Below, piece by piece: positions 48,890 through 61,043 of a stretch of 64,000 nt of DNA. A program made the translations under genes and the position numbers. Each line of letters starts with the position of its first letter. Positions within the stretch are counted from its first letter, which is position 1. The notes beneath the pieces were generated by a model. It was given only the letters and a program-made list of their open reading frames with translations. It did not search any database and was not told the origin of the DNA. Source of the DNA: Geodermatophilus poikilotrophus (GTDB lineage Bacteria > Actinomycetota > Actinomycetes > Mycobacteriales > Geodermatophilaceae); contig NZ_FOIE01000004.1 in assembly GCF_900111455.1 (NCBI RefSeq), forward strand, positions 1-64,000, read 5' to 3'.

Positions 48890-50011
48890 ATGTCACGTGC
48901 GCACCGCCAGACCGCGCTGCTCACCGCGTCCGTCCTCGCCGTCCCGCTGCTGCTGACCGGGCCGGCCACGGCCGTGCCGCCGGAGCAGGAGGCCGGGGAC
49001 GGGGTCGGCGAACTGCTCGTCATCGGGCACCGCGGCGCCTCGGGCTACCGGCCCGAGCACACCCTGGCCTCCTACGAGCTGGCCGCCCGCATGGGCGCGG
49101 ACTACGTCGAGCCCGACGTCGTCAGCACCTCCGACGGCGTGCTGGTCACCCGCCACGAGAACGAGATCTCCGGGACGACGGACGTCGCCGACCGGCCCGA
49201 GTTCGCCGACCGGCGCACCACCAAGGTGATCGACGGCACCGAGCTGACCGGCTGGTTCACCGAGGACTTCACGCTGGCCGAGCTGCGCACGCTGCGCGCG
49301 GTGGAGCGGCTGCCCGACGTCCGTGAGGAGAACACCCTCTACGACGGCCTCTACCAGGTGCCCACCCTCGACGAGGTGCTCGAGCTGCGCGAGGAGCTGT
49401 CCCGGGAGCTGCGCCGCGAGGTCGGCGTCTACATCGAGACCAAGCACCCCACCTACTTCGACTCCATCGGGCTCTCGCTCGAGGAGCCGCTGGTCACCGA
49501 CCTCGACGAGGCCGGGCTCGACGGCGAGGGCGACCCGGTGTTCCTGCAGTCGTTCGAGACCGCCAACCTGCGCCAGCTCGACGGCGTCGTCGACGTCCCG
49601 CTGGTGCAGCTGCTGTCGGCGACCGGCGCACCGGCCGACCTGGTGGCCGCCGGTGACCCGCGCACCTACGCCGACCTGTCCACGGCCGAGGGGCTGGCGG
49701 CGATCGGGGAGTACGCCGACGGTGTGGGCCCGGAGAAGGCCCAGGTCATCCCGCGGGAGGCCGACGGCACCCTCGGCGAGCCGACGTCCTTCGTGGCCGA
49801 CGCGCACGCCGCGGACCTGCTCGTGCACCCGTACACCTTCCGCAACGAGAACGAGTTCCTCCCGGCCGAGCTGCGCGATCCCGGCGAGGAGCCGGGCGAC
49901 TACGGCCGGGCGATCGACGAGCAGCTGGTGTTCTGGCAGACCGGCATCGACGGGTTGTTCACCGACAACCCCGACACCGGCGTGGTCTCCCGGGACCTGT
50001 TCGAGAACTGA
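48890..50011 (+). CDS. Secreted glycerophosphodiester phosphodiesterase
   Basis: The 373-residue enzyme hydrolyses glycerophosphodiesters to glycerol 3-phosphate and an alcohol. It has a signal peptide (about residues 1-29, ending near ATA-VPPE), so it acts outside the membrane. Catalytic pieces: VIGHRGASGYRPEHTLASY (His-Arg and Glu), ADYVEPDVVSTSDGVLVTRH (Glu-Asp and second His), VYIETKHPTYF and a C-terminal GIDGLFTDNPD. ATG 48890 is preceded by GGGGGAGAACC. It may supply glycerol phosphate together with the neighbouring lipases. Confidence 0.9.
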   Translation: MSRAHRQTALLTASVLAVPLLLTGPATAVPPEQEAGDGVGELLVIGHRGASGYRPEHTLASYELAARMGADYVEPDVVSTSDGVLVTRHENEISGTTDVADRPEFADRRTTKVIDGTELTGWFTEDFTLAELRTLRAVERLPDVREENTLYDGLYQVPTLDEVLELREELSRELRREVGVYIETKHPTYFDSIGLSLEEPLVTDLDEAGLDGEGDPVFLQSFETANLRQLDGVVDVPLVQLLSATGAPADLVAAGDPRTYADLSTAEGLAAIGEYADGVGPEKAQVIPREADGTLGEPTSFVADAHAADLLVHPYTFRNENEFLPAELRDPGEEPGDYGRAIDEQLVFWQTGIDGLFTDNPDTGVVSRDLFEN

Positions 50012-50054
50012 ACCGCTCGGAATGCCGGGTGGCGCCAGGGACGTTCGGCCGGGC

Positions 50055-50762
50055 GTGAAGGTGGAGATCTGGTCCGACGTCGTCTGTCCCTGGTGCCACA
50101 TCGGCAAGCGCCGCTTCGAGGCCGCCCTGGAGCGGTTCGCGCACCGGGACGCCGTCGAGGTGGAGTGGAAGTCCTTCGAGCTCGACCCGGGCGCGCCCTC
50201 GGCCGCCGCGGGCGACCCCGTCTCACCGACCGAGTACGCCGAGCGGCTGGCGAGGAAGTACGGCACGTCGGTCCCCAGCGCCCAGCAGATGACCGACTCC
50301 ATGACCCAGCAGGCCGCCGCCGAGGGGCTGGACTTCCGGTTCGACCGGGCGGTGCGGGCCAACACCTTCGACGCCCACCAGGTGATCCACCTGGTGGGCG
50401 AGCGCGGGGTGCAGGACGCGGTCGAGGAACGGCTGCTGACCGCCTACTTCAGCGAGGGCGAGGCGGTCGGCGACCGCGAGACCCTCGTCCGGCTCGCCGC
50501 CGAGGCGGGGCTGGACGCCGACGAGGTGCGCGCGGCGCTGGAGGACCAGCGCCACGCCGGCGCGGTCCGGGCCGACGAGGCCGAGGCGCAGGCGCTGGGC
50601 ATCAGCGGCGTGCCGTTCTTCGTCGTCGACCGGAAGTACGGCGTCAACGGCGCCCAGCCGGCCGACGCGCTGCTGCAGGTGCTCGAGCGGGCCTGGGCCG
50701 AGCGCACGCCGCTCATCCCGGTGATCACCGGCGGCGAGGTCTGCGGCCCCGACGGCTGTTGA
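50055..50762 (+). CDS. DsbA-family (FrnE-like) oxidoreductase
   Basis: This 235-residue thioredoxin-fold protein of the FrnE/2-hydroxychromene isomerase-like DsbA family has the active site SDVVCPWCHIGKRRFE (CPWC near residue 11), WKSFELDPGA, NTFDAHQVIHLV and cis-Pro loop ISGVPFFVVDRKYGVNGAQP. No signal peptide is present, so it is probably a cytoplasmic thiol oxidoreductase or isomerase. GTG 50055 begins the conserved first strand. It ends with a Cys (PDGC). A hairpin repeat follows the stop. Confidence 0.88.
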   Translation: MKVEIWSDVVCPWCHIGKRRFEAALERFAHRDAVEVEWKSFELDPGAPSAAAGDPVSPTEYAERLARKYGTSVPSAQQMTDSMTQQAAAEGLDFRFDRAVRANTFDAHQVIHLVGERGVQDAVEERLLTAYFSEGEAVGDRETLVRLAAEAGLDADEVRAALEDQRHAGAVRADEAEAQALGISGVPFFVVDRKYGVNGAQPADALLQVLERAWAERTPLIPVITGGEVCGPDGC

Positions 50763-50815
50763 CGGAACCCCTCCCGGGCCGGCCCCTCGCAGGCCCGGGG
50801 TGGCCGAGGAGGGGT
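50763..50815 (+). repeat. Stop-associated hairpin repeat R5 (divergent)
   Basis: Begins right after the DsbA-like stop with CGGAACCCCTCC, pairing with GGAGGGGT near the end; the CCCCTCGCAGGC core is retained. It lies between convergent genes and probably terminates both. Confidence 0.5.
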
Positions 50816-50817
50816 CG

Positions 50818-52389
<1,572 letters not shown>

Positions 52390-52527
52390 GGGGCCTCCTG
52401 ACCGCCGGGTGGAACGCGGGTCATGCTGGCCGGGGCTGCGGAGGCGGTCAACAGCCGGTCGTCGTTGACCACCGAGGGTGACCGCTGTCACGCTGCGGCC
52501 GACCGCTCGACGAGGGAGGCGCCGCTC

Positions 52528-53748
52528 GTGGACTTCGACGACACCCCCGAGGAAGCCGAGTACCGGGCCGGCGTCCGGCGGGCCCTCGAGCAGCACGCCG
52601 CCGAGCTGCTGCACGTGAGCGCGGGGGAGGAGGCGGTGGACGCCGCCACCGCCGAGGCCGAGCTGCGCCGCACGCAGCGGGTGCTGTACGAGACCGGCCT
52701 GGTGGGCGTGACCTGGCCCCGCGAGCACGGCGGGCAGGGCGGCACGCTGGTGCAGCAGGCGATCGTGCAGCAGGAGCTGGCCCGCGCCCGGGTCCCGACC
52801 CTGATCAACCACATCGGCCTAGGCATGTGCGGGCCCACGGTCATCGCCCACGGCAGCGACGACCAGCGGCAGCGGTACCTCACCCGCCTGCTGCGTGCCG
52901 ACGACGTCTGGTGCCAGCTGTTCAGCGAGCCGGCGTCCGGCTCCGACCTCGCCGCGCTGCGCACCACCGCCGTCCGGGACGGCGACGACTGGGTCGTCAA
53001 CGGCCAGAAGGTCTGGACGACGCTGGCGCACGTCGCCGACCGGGGCATCCTGCTCACCCGTACCGACCCGGGGAAGCCCAAGCACGCCGGCCTGACGATG
53101 TTCGTCGTCGACATGCACGCCCCCGGGGTGACCGTGCGGCCGCTGCGGCAGATGATCGGCTCGGCCGGGTTCAACGAGGTGTTCTTCGACGACGTCCGGA
53201 TCCCCGACGGCGAGCGGCTGGGGGAACCCGGCGAGGGCTGGCGGGTCGCGCTGACCACGCTGATGAACGAGCGGGTGGCCATCGGCGGGGCCGGCAGCGA
53301 CCTCGGCATCCCGGTCGAGGCGCTCGTCGCGCACGCCCGGCAGCGGCTGCCGCAGCTGGACCACGACCGGCAGGTGCTCGCCCGGCAGGCGCTCGGCCGG
53401 GCGGTCGTCGCCTCCCTCGCGACCCGGTACACCGGCTACCGCCGCTTCTCCGAGCTCGGCCGGGGCGGGGTGCCCGGGGCGGAGGCGAGCGCGGGCAAGC
53501 TGGCCGGCACCGCCGCGGCGAAGCTGGTCGCCGACGCCGGCGTCCGGCTGCTCGGGGACGACGCCGTGTACGCCGCAACCGCCGAGGGCGACGAGACCTG
53601 GCAGCGCAGCCAGGGCTTCCTCCCCGGCCTGGCCATCGCCGGGGGCACCGACCAGGTGCTGCGCAACATCCTGGGCGAGCGGGTGCTCGGGCTCCCACCG
53701 GAGCCCCGCGCCGACAAGACCGCCCCCTTCTCCGGCGGTGCCCGGTGA
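52528..53748 (+). CDS. Acyl-CoA dehydrogenase (FadE-like, large subunit)
   Basis: This 406-residue flavin enzyme introduces the alpha-beta double bond in an acyl-CoA. Visible motifs are VTWPREHGGQGG, QLFSEPASGSDLAALRT (FAD/substrate strand), WVVNGQKVWTTLAHVAD, EVFFDDVRIPDGERLGEPGE and the C-terminal RSQGFLPGLAIAGGTDQVLRN. GTG 52528 has GAGGGAGG upstream. Its stop overlaps the GTG of a second, shorter ACAD, the arrangement of mycobacterial heteromeric acyl-CoA dehydrogenases. The C-terminal Gly in IAGGTDQ suggests this subunit supplies the FAD site. Confidence 0.92.
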   Translation: MDFDDTPEEAEYRAGVRRALEQHAAELLHVSAGEEAVDAATAEAELRRTQRVLYETGLVGVTWPREHGGQGGTLVQQAIVQQELARARVPTLINHIGLGMCGPTVIAHGSDDQRQRYLTRLLRADDVWCQLFSEPASGSDLAALRTTAVRDGDDWVVNGQKVWTTLAHVADRGILLTRTDPGKPKHAGLTMFVVDMHAPGVTVRPLRQMIGSAGFNEVFFDDVRIPDGERLGEPGEGWRVALTTLMNERVAIGGAGSDLGIPVEALVAHARQRLPQLDHDRQVLARQALGRAVVASLATRYTGYRRFSELGRGGVPGAEASAGKLAGTAAAKLVADAGVRLLGDDAVYAATAEGDETWQRSQGFLPGLAIAGGTDQVLRNILGERVLGLPPEPRADKTAPFSGGAR

Positions 53749-54734
53749 ACTTCGACCTCGGCCCCGACCAGCGCGACGCCGCCGCCGGCGCGCGCGACTT
53801 CTATCGCGGATCGGCCTCCCCGTCCGCCGCCCGTGCCGCGCTCGAGGGCGGCGACGTCGCGCCGGGCCGCAAGGCGCTGGCCGACATCGGCTTCCTCGGC
53901 ATCACCGTCCCCGAGTCGGCCGGCGGGGCGGGCGGGTCGCTGCTCGACCTCGCCGTCGTCGCCGAGCAGGGCGGAGCCGTGCTGGCCGGCCCGTCGCTGG
54001 CGACCGCCGCCCGCGCCGCGGTGCTGCTGGCCGAGGCCCCCGACCTGGCCGCGCGGCTGGCCGACGGCTCGGCGGCGTTCGCGGTGCTCGACGGCCCGGT
54101 CACCGGGTCGTCGCCGTCGATGGACGCGGCCGGCGCGACGCTGTTCCTCGGCCTGGACGACGGCGCCCTCGTCCTCGGCGAGGGCGGGGCCACCCCGGGC
54201 CGGCCGCTGGACGCCACCCGTGGGCTGGCCTCGGTGCGGCTGACCTCGCGGCGGGTGCTGGCCGACGACGCCGCGCAGCTGTGGGCCCGCGCCCAGCAGG
54301 TCGCCACCGTGGTGCTCGCCGCGGAGGACCTCGGGGCCGCCGACGCCGCGGTGCGGATGGCCGTCGGGTACGCGCAGCAGCGGGAGGCGTTCGGCCGGCG
54401 GATCGGCTCCTACCAGGCGGTCAAGCACATGCTGGTCGACGCGTGGGTCGGCGTGGACCAGCTGCGCTCCCTGGTGTGGTGGGCCGCCTGGGCCGCCGAC
54501 GCCGCGCCGGACGAGCTCCCGCTGGCCGCCTCCGCCGCCAAGGCGCTCGCGGCCGAGGTGCTCGAACGTGCCGCCGAGACCTGCATCCAGGTGCACGGCG
54601 GGATCGGCTTCACCTGGGAGCACGACGCGCACCTGTACTGGCGGCGGGCCAAGGTCGACCGGCTGCTGCTCGGCGACGCCGCCGAGCACCTCGACGCCGT
54701 CGCCCGGCTCGCCGTCGCCGGTGCGCTCGGGTGA
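53745..54734 (+). CDS. Acyl-CoA dehydrogenase-like protein (small subunit)
   Basis: This 329-residue ACAD homologue is shortened in the middle beta domain. It keeps GFLGITVPESAGGAGGSLLD in the N-terminal helical domain and QQREAFGRRIGSYQAVKHML, VHGGIGFTWEHDAHLYWRRA in the C-terminal domain. QxHGGIGFT is typical of the mycobacterial FadE partner subunit. It is encoded immediately after the larger ACAD with a 4-bp overlap, so I infer an alpha2beta2 enzyme. Another overlap joins it to the enoyl-CoA hydratase. Confidence 0.88.
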   Translation: MNFDLGPDQRDAAAGARDFYRGSASPSAARAALEGGDVAPGRKALADIGFLGITVPESAGGAGGSLLDLAVVAEQGGAVLAGPSLATAARAAVLLAEAPDLAARLADGSAAFAVLDGPVTGSSPSMDAAGATLFLGLDDGALVLGEGGATPGRPLDATRGLASVRLTSRRVLADDAAQLWARAQQVATVVLAAEDLGAADAAVRMAVGYAQQREAFGRRIGSYQAVKHMLVDAWVGVDQLRSLVWWAAWAADAAPDELPLAASAAKALAAEVLERAAETCIQVHGGIGFTWEHDAHLYWRRAKVDRLLLGDAAEHLDAVARLAVAGALG

Positions 54735-55612
54735 CCGCGACCCAGCTGCGCTACGCGGTGGCCGACGGCGTCGCCACGATCACCCTGCACCGGCCCGAGC
54801 GGCTCAACGCCTTCACACCGGTCATGGCCGCGGAGCTCGCCGCGGCCGCCGAGGCCGCCGACGCCGACGACGACGTCCGGGTGGTGCTCGTGACCGGCGC
54901 CGGCCGGGCCTTCTGCGCCGGTGCCGACCTCGGTGGCGGCGAGGACACCTTCCGCGACCGCGGCGCGCGCCCCGACCCGGTGCCGCGCGGCACGGTGGAC
55001 GGCGTCCCCCGGGACTGGGGCGGCATCGCCTCGCTCCCCTTCGCCCGGCTGCGCAAACCCGTTCTCGCCGCCGTCAACGGGCCCGCGGTCGGCATCGGCG
55101 CCACGATGACGTTGCCGATGGACGTCCGGATCGCGGCCGCGTCGGCCCGGTTCGGCTTCGTCTTCACCCGCCGCGGCATCGTGCCGGAGGCCGCGTCGTC
55201 GTGGTTCCTGCCGCGGGTCGTCGGCATCAGCCAGGCGATGGAGTGGGTGGCCACCGGCCGGGTGTTCGACGCCGCCGAGGCGCTGCGCGGTCGGCTGGTG
55301 TCCCGGGTGGTGCCGGACGACGAGCTGCTGCCGACCGCGCTCGGCCTGGCCCGCGAGATCGCCGACAACACCTCGGAGGTCGCGGTCGGAGCCGCCCGTC
55401 AGCTGCTGTGGTCGATGCTGGGGGCGTCCTCGCCCTGGGACGCCCACCGCGCCGAGTCCCGGGCCCTCGTCGAGCTCGGCGCCGGTCCGGACGCCGCCGA
55501 GGGCGTGGCCTCGTTCCTCGAGCGGCGGCCGCCGCGGTTCGGCGCACCGGTCGGGGACGGCACGGTGGCCGGCGTCCCCCGCTGGCCGGCTCCGCCCGAC
55601 GACGTCTCCTGA
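54731..55612 (+). CDS. Enoyl-CoA hydratase/isomerase (crotonase family)
   Basis: This 293-residue crotonase-fold enzyme has ITLHRPERLNAFTPVMAAEL, the oxyanion loop TGAGRAFCAGADLGGG and AAVNGPAVGIGATMTLPMD, then FVFTRRGIVPEAASSWFLPR. The second acidic catalytic residue position (RGIVPEAAS) holds Glu, as in hydratases. It completes a dehydrogenation-hydration pair with the two ACADs. The GTG overlaps the upstream stop. Three genes with 4-bp overlaps form one operon, ended by repeat R6. Confidence 0.9.
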   Translation: MTATQLRYAVADGVATITLHRPERLNAFTPVMAAELAAAAEAADADDDVRVVLVTGAGRAFCAGADLGGGEDTFRDRGARPDPVPRGTVDGVPRDWGGIASLPFARLRKPVLAAVNGPAVGIGATMTLPMDVRIAAASARFGFVFTRRGIVPEAASSWFLPRVVGISQAMEWVATGRVFDAAEALRGRLVSRVVPDDELLPTALGLAREIADNTSEVAVGAARQLLWSMLGASSPWDAHRAESRALVELGAGPDAAEGVASFLERRPPRFGAPVGDGTVAGVPRWPAPPDDVS

Positions 55613-55630
55613 CCCGAGGGGACCCGCTGT

Positions 55631-55687
55631 GGCCCCGTCCCGGGCCCCGCCCCGAGCCTGCGAAGGGTGGGGAGGACGGGGTCCTCC
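55631..55687 (-). repeat. Stop-associated hairpin repeat R6
   Basis: Minus-orientation copy that starts at the stop of the marR-like gene (55689). GGACCCCGTCC pairs with GGCCCCGTCC's complement (GGACGGGGCC); the minus-strand loop has the family CTTCGCAGGCTCGGGGCG core. Confidence 0.6.
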
Positions 55688-55688
55688 A

Positions 55689-56192
55689 TCAGCGGGTGCC
55701 GAGGTGGCGCAGCAGCGTCTCGCCGAGGTCGCGCATCGCCGCGACCTGCTGGGGGGAGAGCTGGTCGAACAGGTGGGTGCGCACGCCCTCGACGTGCACC
55801 GGCGCGGCCGCCTCGAGGGCTGCGAACCCGTCGTCGGTGAGGACGGCGAGCTGGCCGCGGCCGTCGTCCGGACAGACCTGCCGGCGCACCCAGCCCCGCT
55901 CCTCCAGCCGGGAGACGGCGTGCGAGAGCCGGCTGCGCGAGGACAGGCAGCGGTCGGCGAGCTCGCTCATCCGCATCCTCCGGCCCTCGGTCTCCGACAG
56001 GGCGACCAGGATCTCGTAGTAGGCATGCGAGATGCCGGTGGCGTGCGTGAGCTCCCGGTCGAGCCGGTCGAGCAGCAGCTGGGCGCTGTAGAGCCAGGCC
56101 CGCCAGGCCTGCTGCTCCCCGGCGTCGAGCCAGCGGGTCCCCTCGGCGTCGGAGCCGGGGTCCCGGGGAGCGCGCGACACGTCGGCGGTCAT
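55689..56192 (-). CDS. MarR-family transcriptional regulator
   Basis: This 167-residue winged-HTH regulator has ITHA-like ELTHATGISHAYYEILVALS (helix 1-2), MSELADRCLSSRSRLSHAVS (recognition helix), LEERGWVRRQVCPDDGRGQLAVLTDDG (wing with the RxxxxDxR-like pattern) and a C-terminal dimer helix. MarR proteins usually repress adjacent genes in response to small aromatics or oxidants. It is divergent from the YceI gene with 88 bp between starts. ATG 56192 is chosen over 56228, which would place the start within the control region. Confidence 0.9.
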   Translation of the reverse strand: MTADVSRAPRDPGSDAEGTRWLDAGEQQAWRAWLYSAQLLLDRLDRELTHATGISHAYYEILVALSETEGRRMRMSELADRCLSSRSRLSHAVSRLEERGWVRRQVCPDDGRGQLAVLTDDGFAALEAAAPVHVEGVRTHLFDQLSPQQVAAMRDLGETLLRHLGTR

Positions 56193-56280
56193 GCCCTCAG
56201 GGTACTGGCGGAATAGATGAGTCTTCAACTACTGTTCTGCTCAGCACGATGGTCCAACGCTCAACCACTTGGAGGCTCCC

Positions 56281-56838
56281 ATGACCACCGCCATCCAGAT
56301 CCCCGGGTACGTCGTCGGCACCTGGGACATCGACGCCAGCCACTCGACGGTCGGCTTCTCCGTCCGGCACATGATGGTCAGCAAGGTCCGCGGCTACTTC
56401 CGCGAGTTCTCCGGCGAGGTCGTCACCGCCGAGAACCCGGAGCAGTCCACCGTGACCGCCACGATCGACATGGACTCGATCGACACCCGCCAGGAGCAGC
56501 GCGACGCGCACATCCGCTCCGCCGACTTCTTCGACGTGGGCAACCACACCGTGATGACCTTCCGCTCGACCGAGGTCCGGGCCGACGGTGCCGACTGGAC
56601 CGTCGTCGGCGACCTGACCATCAAGGGCATCACCAAGCCCGTCGAGCTGGCCCTCGAGGTCAACGGCTTCGGCCCCGACGCCTACGGCGGCACCCGCGCC
56701 GGCTTCAGCGCCCGGACCGAGATCTCCCGCAAGGAGTTCGGCGTGGACATCGACATGCCGATGGACGGCGGCGGCGTCGTCGTCGGCGACAAGATCACCG
56801 TCGAGCTCGAGATCGAGGCCGTGCTCCGCACCGCCTGA
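56281..56838 (+). CDS. YceI-family lipid/isoprenoid-binding protein
   Basis: This 185-residue YceI lipocalin-like barrel reads: WDIDASHSTVGFSVRHMMVS, VRGYFREFSGEV, ATIDMDSIDTRQEQRDAHIR, SADFFDVGNHTVMTF, VGDLTIKGITKPVELALEV and the C-terminal VGDKITVELEIEAV. No signal peptide is seen, so this one is cytoplasmic. YceI proteins bind polyisoprenoids or amphiphiles. ATG 56281 has GGAGG 7 nt upstream. Regulation by the divergent MarR protein is likely; repeated TCAACTACT/TCAACCACT words lie in the shared promoter. Confidence 0.92.
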   Translation: MTTAIQIPGYVVGTWDIDASHSTVGFSVRHMMVSKVRGYFREFSGEVVTAENPEQSTVTATIDMDSIDTRQEQRDAHIRSADFFDVGNHTVMTFRSTEVRADGADWTVVGDLTIKGITKPVELALEVNGFGPDAYGGTRAGFSARTEISRKEFGVDIDMPMDGGGVVVGDKITVELEIEAVLRTA

Positions 56839-56897
56839 AGGAGGACCCCACCCTCCTCACCCCCCGAACGCTCGGGGTGAGCCCCTGGGCGGGGCCG
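56837..56897 (+). repeat. Stop-associated hairpin repeat R7
   Basis: Starts at the YceI stop (GAAGGAGGACC). ACCCCACCC pairs with GGGCGGGG; the core reads CGAACGCTCGGGGTG. Confidence 0.55.
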
Positions 56898-57055
56898 TGC
56901 GGGAGGGCCCCGGACGCCGAGTCGCGTCCGGGGCCCTCGCCGCCTCCGCGCACCGGGCGGATCGCGGGAACCCTGCTGCCGTCCCCGGCGTCTGCCAGTT
57001 CACACCCGTGCGGCGCGGCGGTCGGTCCCGCGTTCCGCGCGGCGGGAGAGGGGGC

Positions 57056-58246
57056 GTGGCCGTGCGGGTCCTCGTCGTCGGAGCCGGCATCGCCGGGCTG
57101 TCGGCTGCTCTGCGGCTGCGCCAGCTCGGCGGGTCCCCGACCCTGGTGGAGGCTGCGCCCGGGCCCCGGGGTGGCGGCTACATGATCGACTTCTTCGGTC
57201 CCGGCATCGACGCCGCCGACCGGCTGGGGCTGCGACCGGCGCTGGAGCGCATCCACGCCCCGATCGAGCGCCTGGTGTTCGTCGACGGGTCCGGTCGCTC
57301 GCGGGTCGCCGTCGGCTACCCGGCTCTGCGCCGCCGCCTGTTCGGTGGGCGGCACCACAACTTCCTGCGCGGCGACCTGGAGGCCGAGCTGTACGCCGCG
57401 GCGCGCGACGCCGGCGTCCAGCTGTCCCACGGGCGCAAGGTGACCGGCGTGCGCCCGGCCGCGGCGGCCGGGGACCCGGTCGTCGTGCGCTACGCCGACG
57501 GTGCCGAGGAGGAGTGGGACGTCGTCCTCGGCGCCGACGGGATCCACTCGCGGGTGCGCGACGGCGTGCTGGAGCCGGACGAGTGGAGCACCCGCGACCT
57601 CGGTCACGCCGTGTGGACCTGGATCGTGGACCGCAGCCTGCCGGGGGTGCGTCGCGAGGACTTCGTCACGCTCACGGCACCCGGACGCATGGTGGCCGTC
57701 TATCCCGTGGACGAGAGGCGCACCGCCGCGTTCTTCGTGCACCGGTCGCCCGACGGCGGGGGTGAGCCCGGTGCCGACCTCCCCGCGACGCTGCACCGCC
57801 GCTTCGGCGACCTCGGCTGGCTCGTCCCGGAGCTGCTCACGACCTTCCCGTCGGCCGTGGACCGCTACACCGACCGGACCGTGCAGGTCCGCTCACGGGT
57901 GTGGCACCGCGGCCGGGTCGCGCTGCTCGGCGACGCGTGCTGGTGCGTCTCCCTGCTCGCCGGCCAGGGGGCGTCGCTCGCGCTCGCCGGCGGTGCGGCG
58001 GTGGCCGAGGAGCTGGCGACGGTGTCGGCGCCCGCCGACGTCCCCGCCGCGCTGGACCGGGCCCGCGACCGGCTCGGGCCCGTCGTGGCTCGGCTCGCCG
58101 ACGCGGGCGCCCGCACGGCGTCCTGGTTCGCGCCCGAGGAGCGGTGGCGGATGGCCGTGCGGGACGCGTCGCTGCGGGCATCGGCCTGGCCGGTCGTCGG
58201 CCCGGTGCTCGGCCGACGGCTCGGCTTCATCCGTCCGGCCGCGTAG
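57056..58246 (+). CDS. FAD-dependent monooxygenase
   Basis: This 396-residue group A flavin monooxygenase (PHBH/UbiH-like) has the N-terminal Rossmann motif VLVVGAGIAGLSAALRL, the DG motif VVLGADGIHSRVRDGV, and the second FAD motif VALLGDACWCVSLLAGQGAS (GD...) followed by ALAGGAAVAEEL. Such enzymes hydroxylate aromatic or other small substrates using NAD(P)H and O2. GGGAGAGGG precedes GTG 57056; GTG 57062 is an alternative. The substrate is unknown. Confidence 0.88.
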   Translation: MAVRVLVVGAGIAGLSAALRLRQLGGSPTLVEAAPGPRGGGYMIDFFGPGIDAADRLGLRPALERIHAPIERLVFVDGSGRSRVAVGYPALRRRLFGGRHHNFLRGDLEAELYAAARDAGVQLSHGRKVTGVRPAAAAGDPVVVRYADGAEEEWDVVLGADGIHSRVRDGVLEPDEWSTRDLGHAVWTWIVDRSLPGVRREDFVTLTAPGRMVAVYPVDERRTAAFFVHRSPDGGGEPGADLPATLHRRFGDLGWLVPELLTTFPSAVDRYTDRTVQVRSRVWHRGRVALLGDACWCVSLLAGQGASLALAGGAAVAEELATVSAPADVPAALDRARDRLGPVVARLADAGARTASWFAPEERWRMAVRDASLRASAWPVVGPVLGRRLGFIRPAA

Positions 58247-58291
58247 CCCCGCACCGGGTGCGGCCCTGCCGGGCCGGGGACACTGGGGGGC

Positions 58292-58645
58292 ATGACGAGC
58301 TCGACCCTGACCCGCACGCGCACCCGCATCCCCTCCGCCCTCCTCGTGGCCGTCGGCCTGGCGGCCGGCTTCGGCGTCGCGCAGGGCACCGGGATCCGCG
58401 CCCTCGGCGGCGCGGTCTTCGCCCTCGGCGGGCTCGGCGCGGCCTGGCTGTGGGTGGCGCGCCGCGGCTGGGCGGCCGCCCTGGGCCTGGGTGCGCTCTA
58501 CGTCGGCGCCTTCGTGCTCGCGCACGTGCTGGCGCTCGGCGTGGGGATGGCGTCCTGGCTGGCCGTCGGCCTGGTGACCCTCGTCGCCGCCGGGGTCACC
58601 TACACGGTGGCCGACCGTCCGCGGGCGGGTGAGCTCACGCGCTGA
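58292..58645 (+). CDS. Small integral membrane protein
   Basis: This 117-residue protein has a basic N-terminus (TRTRTRIP) and about four hydrophobic segments: ALLVAVGLAAGFGVAQG, AVFALGGLGAAWLWVA, AALGLGALYVGAFVLAHVLA and MASWLAVGLVTLVAAGVTYT. No family is recognised. ATG 58292 is well placed 45 bp after the monooxygenase stop. Confidence 0.65.
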   Translation: MTSSTLTRTRTRIPSALLVAVGLAAGFGVAQGTGIRALGGAVFALGGLGAAWLWVARRGWAAALGLGALYVGAFVLAHVLALGVGMASWLAVGLVTLVAAGVTYTVADRPRAGELTR

Positions 58646-58662
58646 CCGGCTGGCGCGAGCTC

Positions 58663-58718
58663 GGCTCCCTGCAGGGTCCCGCCGCGGGCTCGCGAGCGGA
58701 GGGGGCAGGGAGTCTTCC
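58663..58718 (-). repeat. Hairpin repeat R11 (upstream of typA)
   Basis: Minus-orientation copy with a fully different stem: GACTCCCTGC pairs with GCAGGGAGCC on the minus strand, keeping the family CTCGCGAGCCCGCGGCGGGACCCTG core. It sits between a + gene and the typA promoter. Confidence 0.55.
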
Positions 58719-58828
58719 ACTAGCATGGGAAGGTCGCCGGGCCGGCGGCTGTTGACCCTGGTGTCTGGGCGCTCCGCAACAGAGACGGACGCGCCGACCC
58801 CCTGAACTCTCCCGAGGTGCCCTCCCGC

Positions 58829-60718
<1,890 letters not shown>

Positions 60719-60798
60719 CGGAAGACCCCGCCGCCTCGAGAGGGCCCCGTCCTCCTCACCCCCTCGCGGGTTCGGGGCGAGCCTCGGGACGGGGCCCG
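60719..60798 (+). repeat. Hairpin repeat R8 after typA
   Basis: A partial arm (GGAAGACCCCGCCGCCTCGAG) is followed by a full copy: GGCCCCGTCC pairs with GGACGGGGCC around CCCCCTCGCGGGTTCGGGGCG. It starts at the typA stop. Confidence 0.6.
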
Positions 60799-60829
60799 CG
60801 GTGATCACCTGCAGCCGAGTCGCTGATCA

Positions 60830-60860
60830 GAGGCCCCGTCCGCGCGTCGGACGGGGCCTC
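60830..60860. terminator. Perfect 13-bp stem terminator
   Basis: GAGGCCCCGTCCG pairs perfectly with CGGACGGGGCCTC around a 5-base loop. It is the second terminator in the 325-bp gap between typA and the epimerase gene; the remaining ~180 bp (60861-61043) hold no gene and should contain the epimerase promoter. Confidence 0.75.
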
Positions 60861-61043
60861 TCCGCGTGGTCGCGGGGCGCGCGGGTCGGTTGACACCGCT
60901 TCCCGGGCCTCCCTAGCGTCTGGCGGCGTTCTGGGGCCGCACCACGGGGGAGTCGAGCGCACGCCGTCCCAGGGGCGGGCTCGGCAGCGGTCCTGCCGCC
61001 GAGCGACGACGCCGGTGGCCCGCCACGGACACCCGGAGTACCC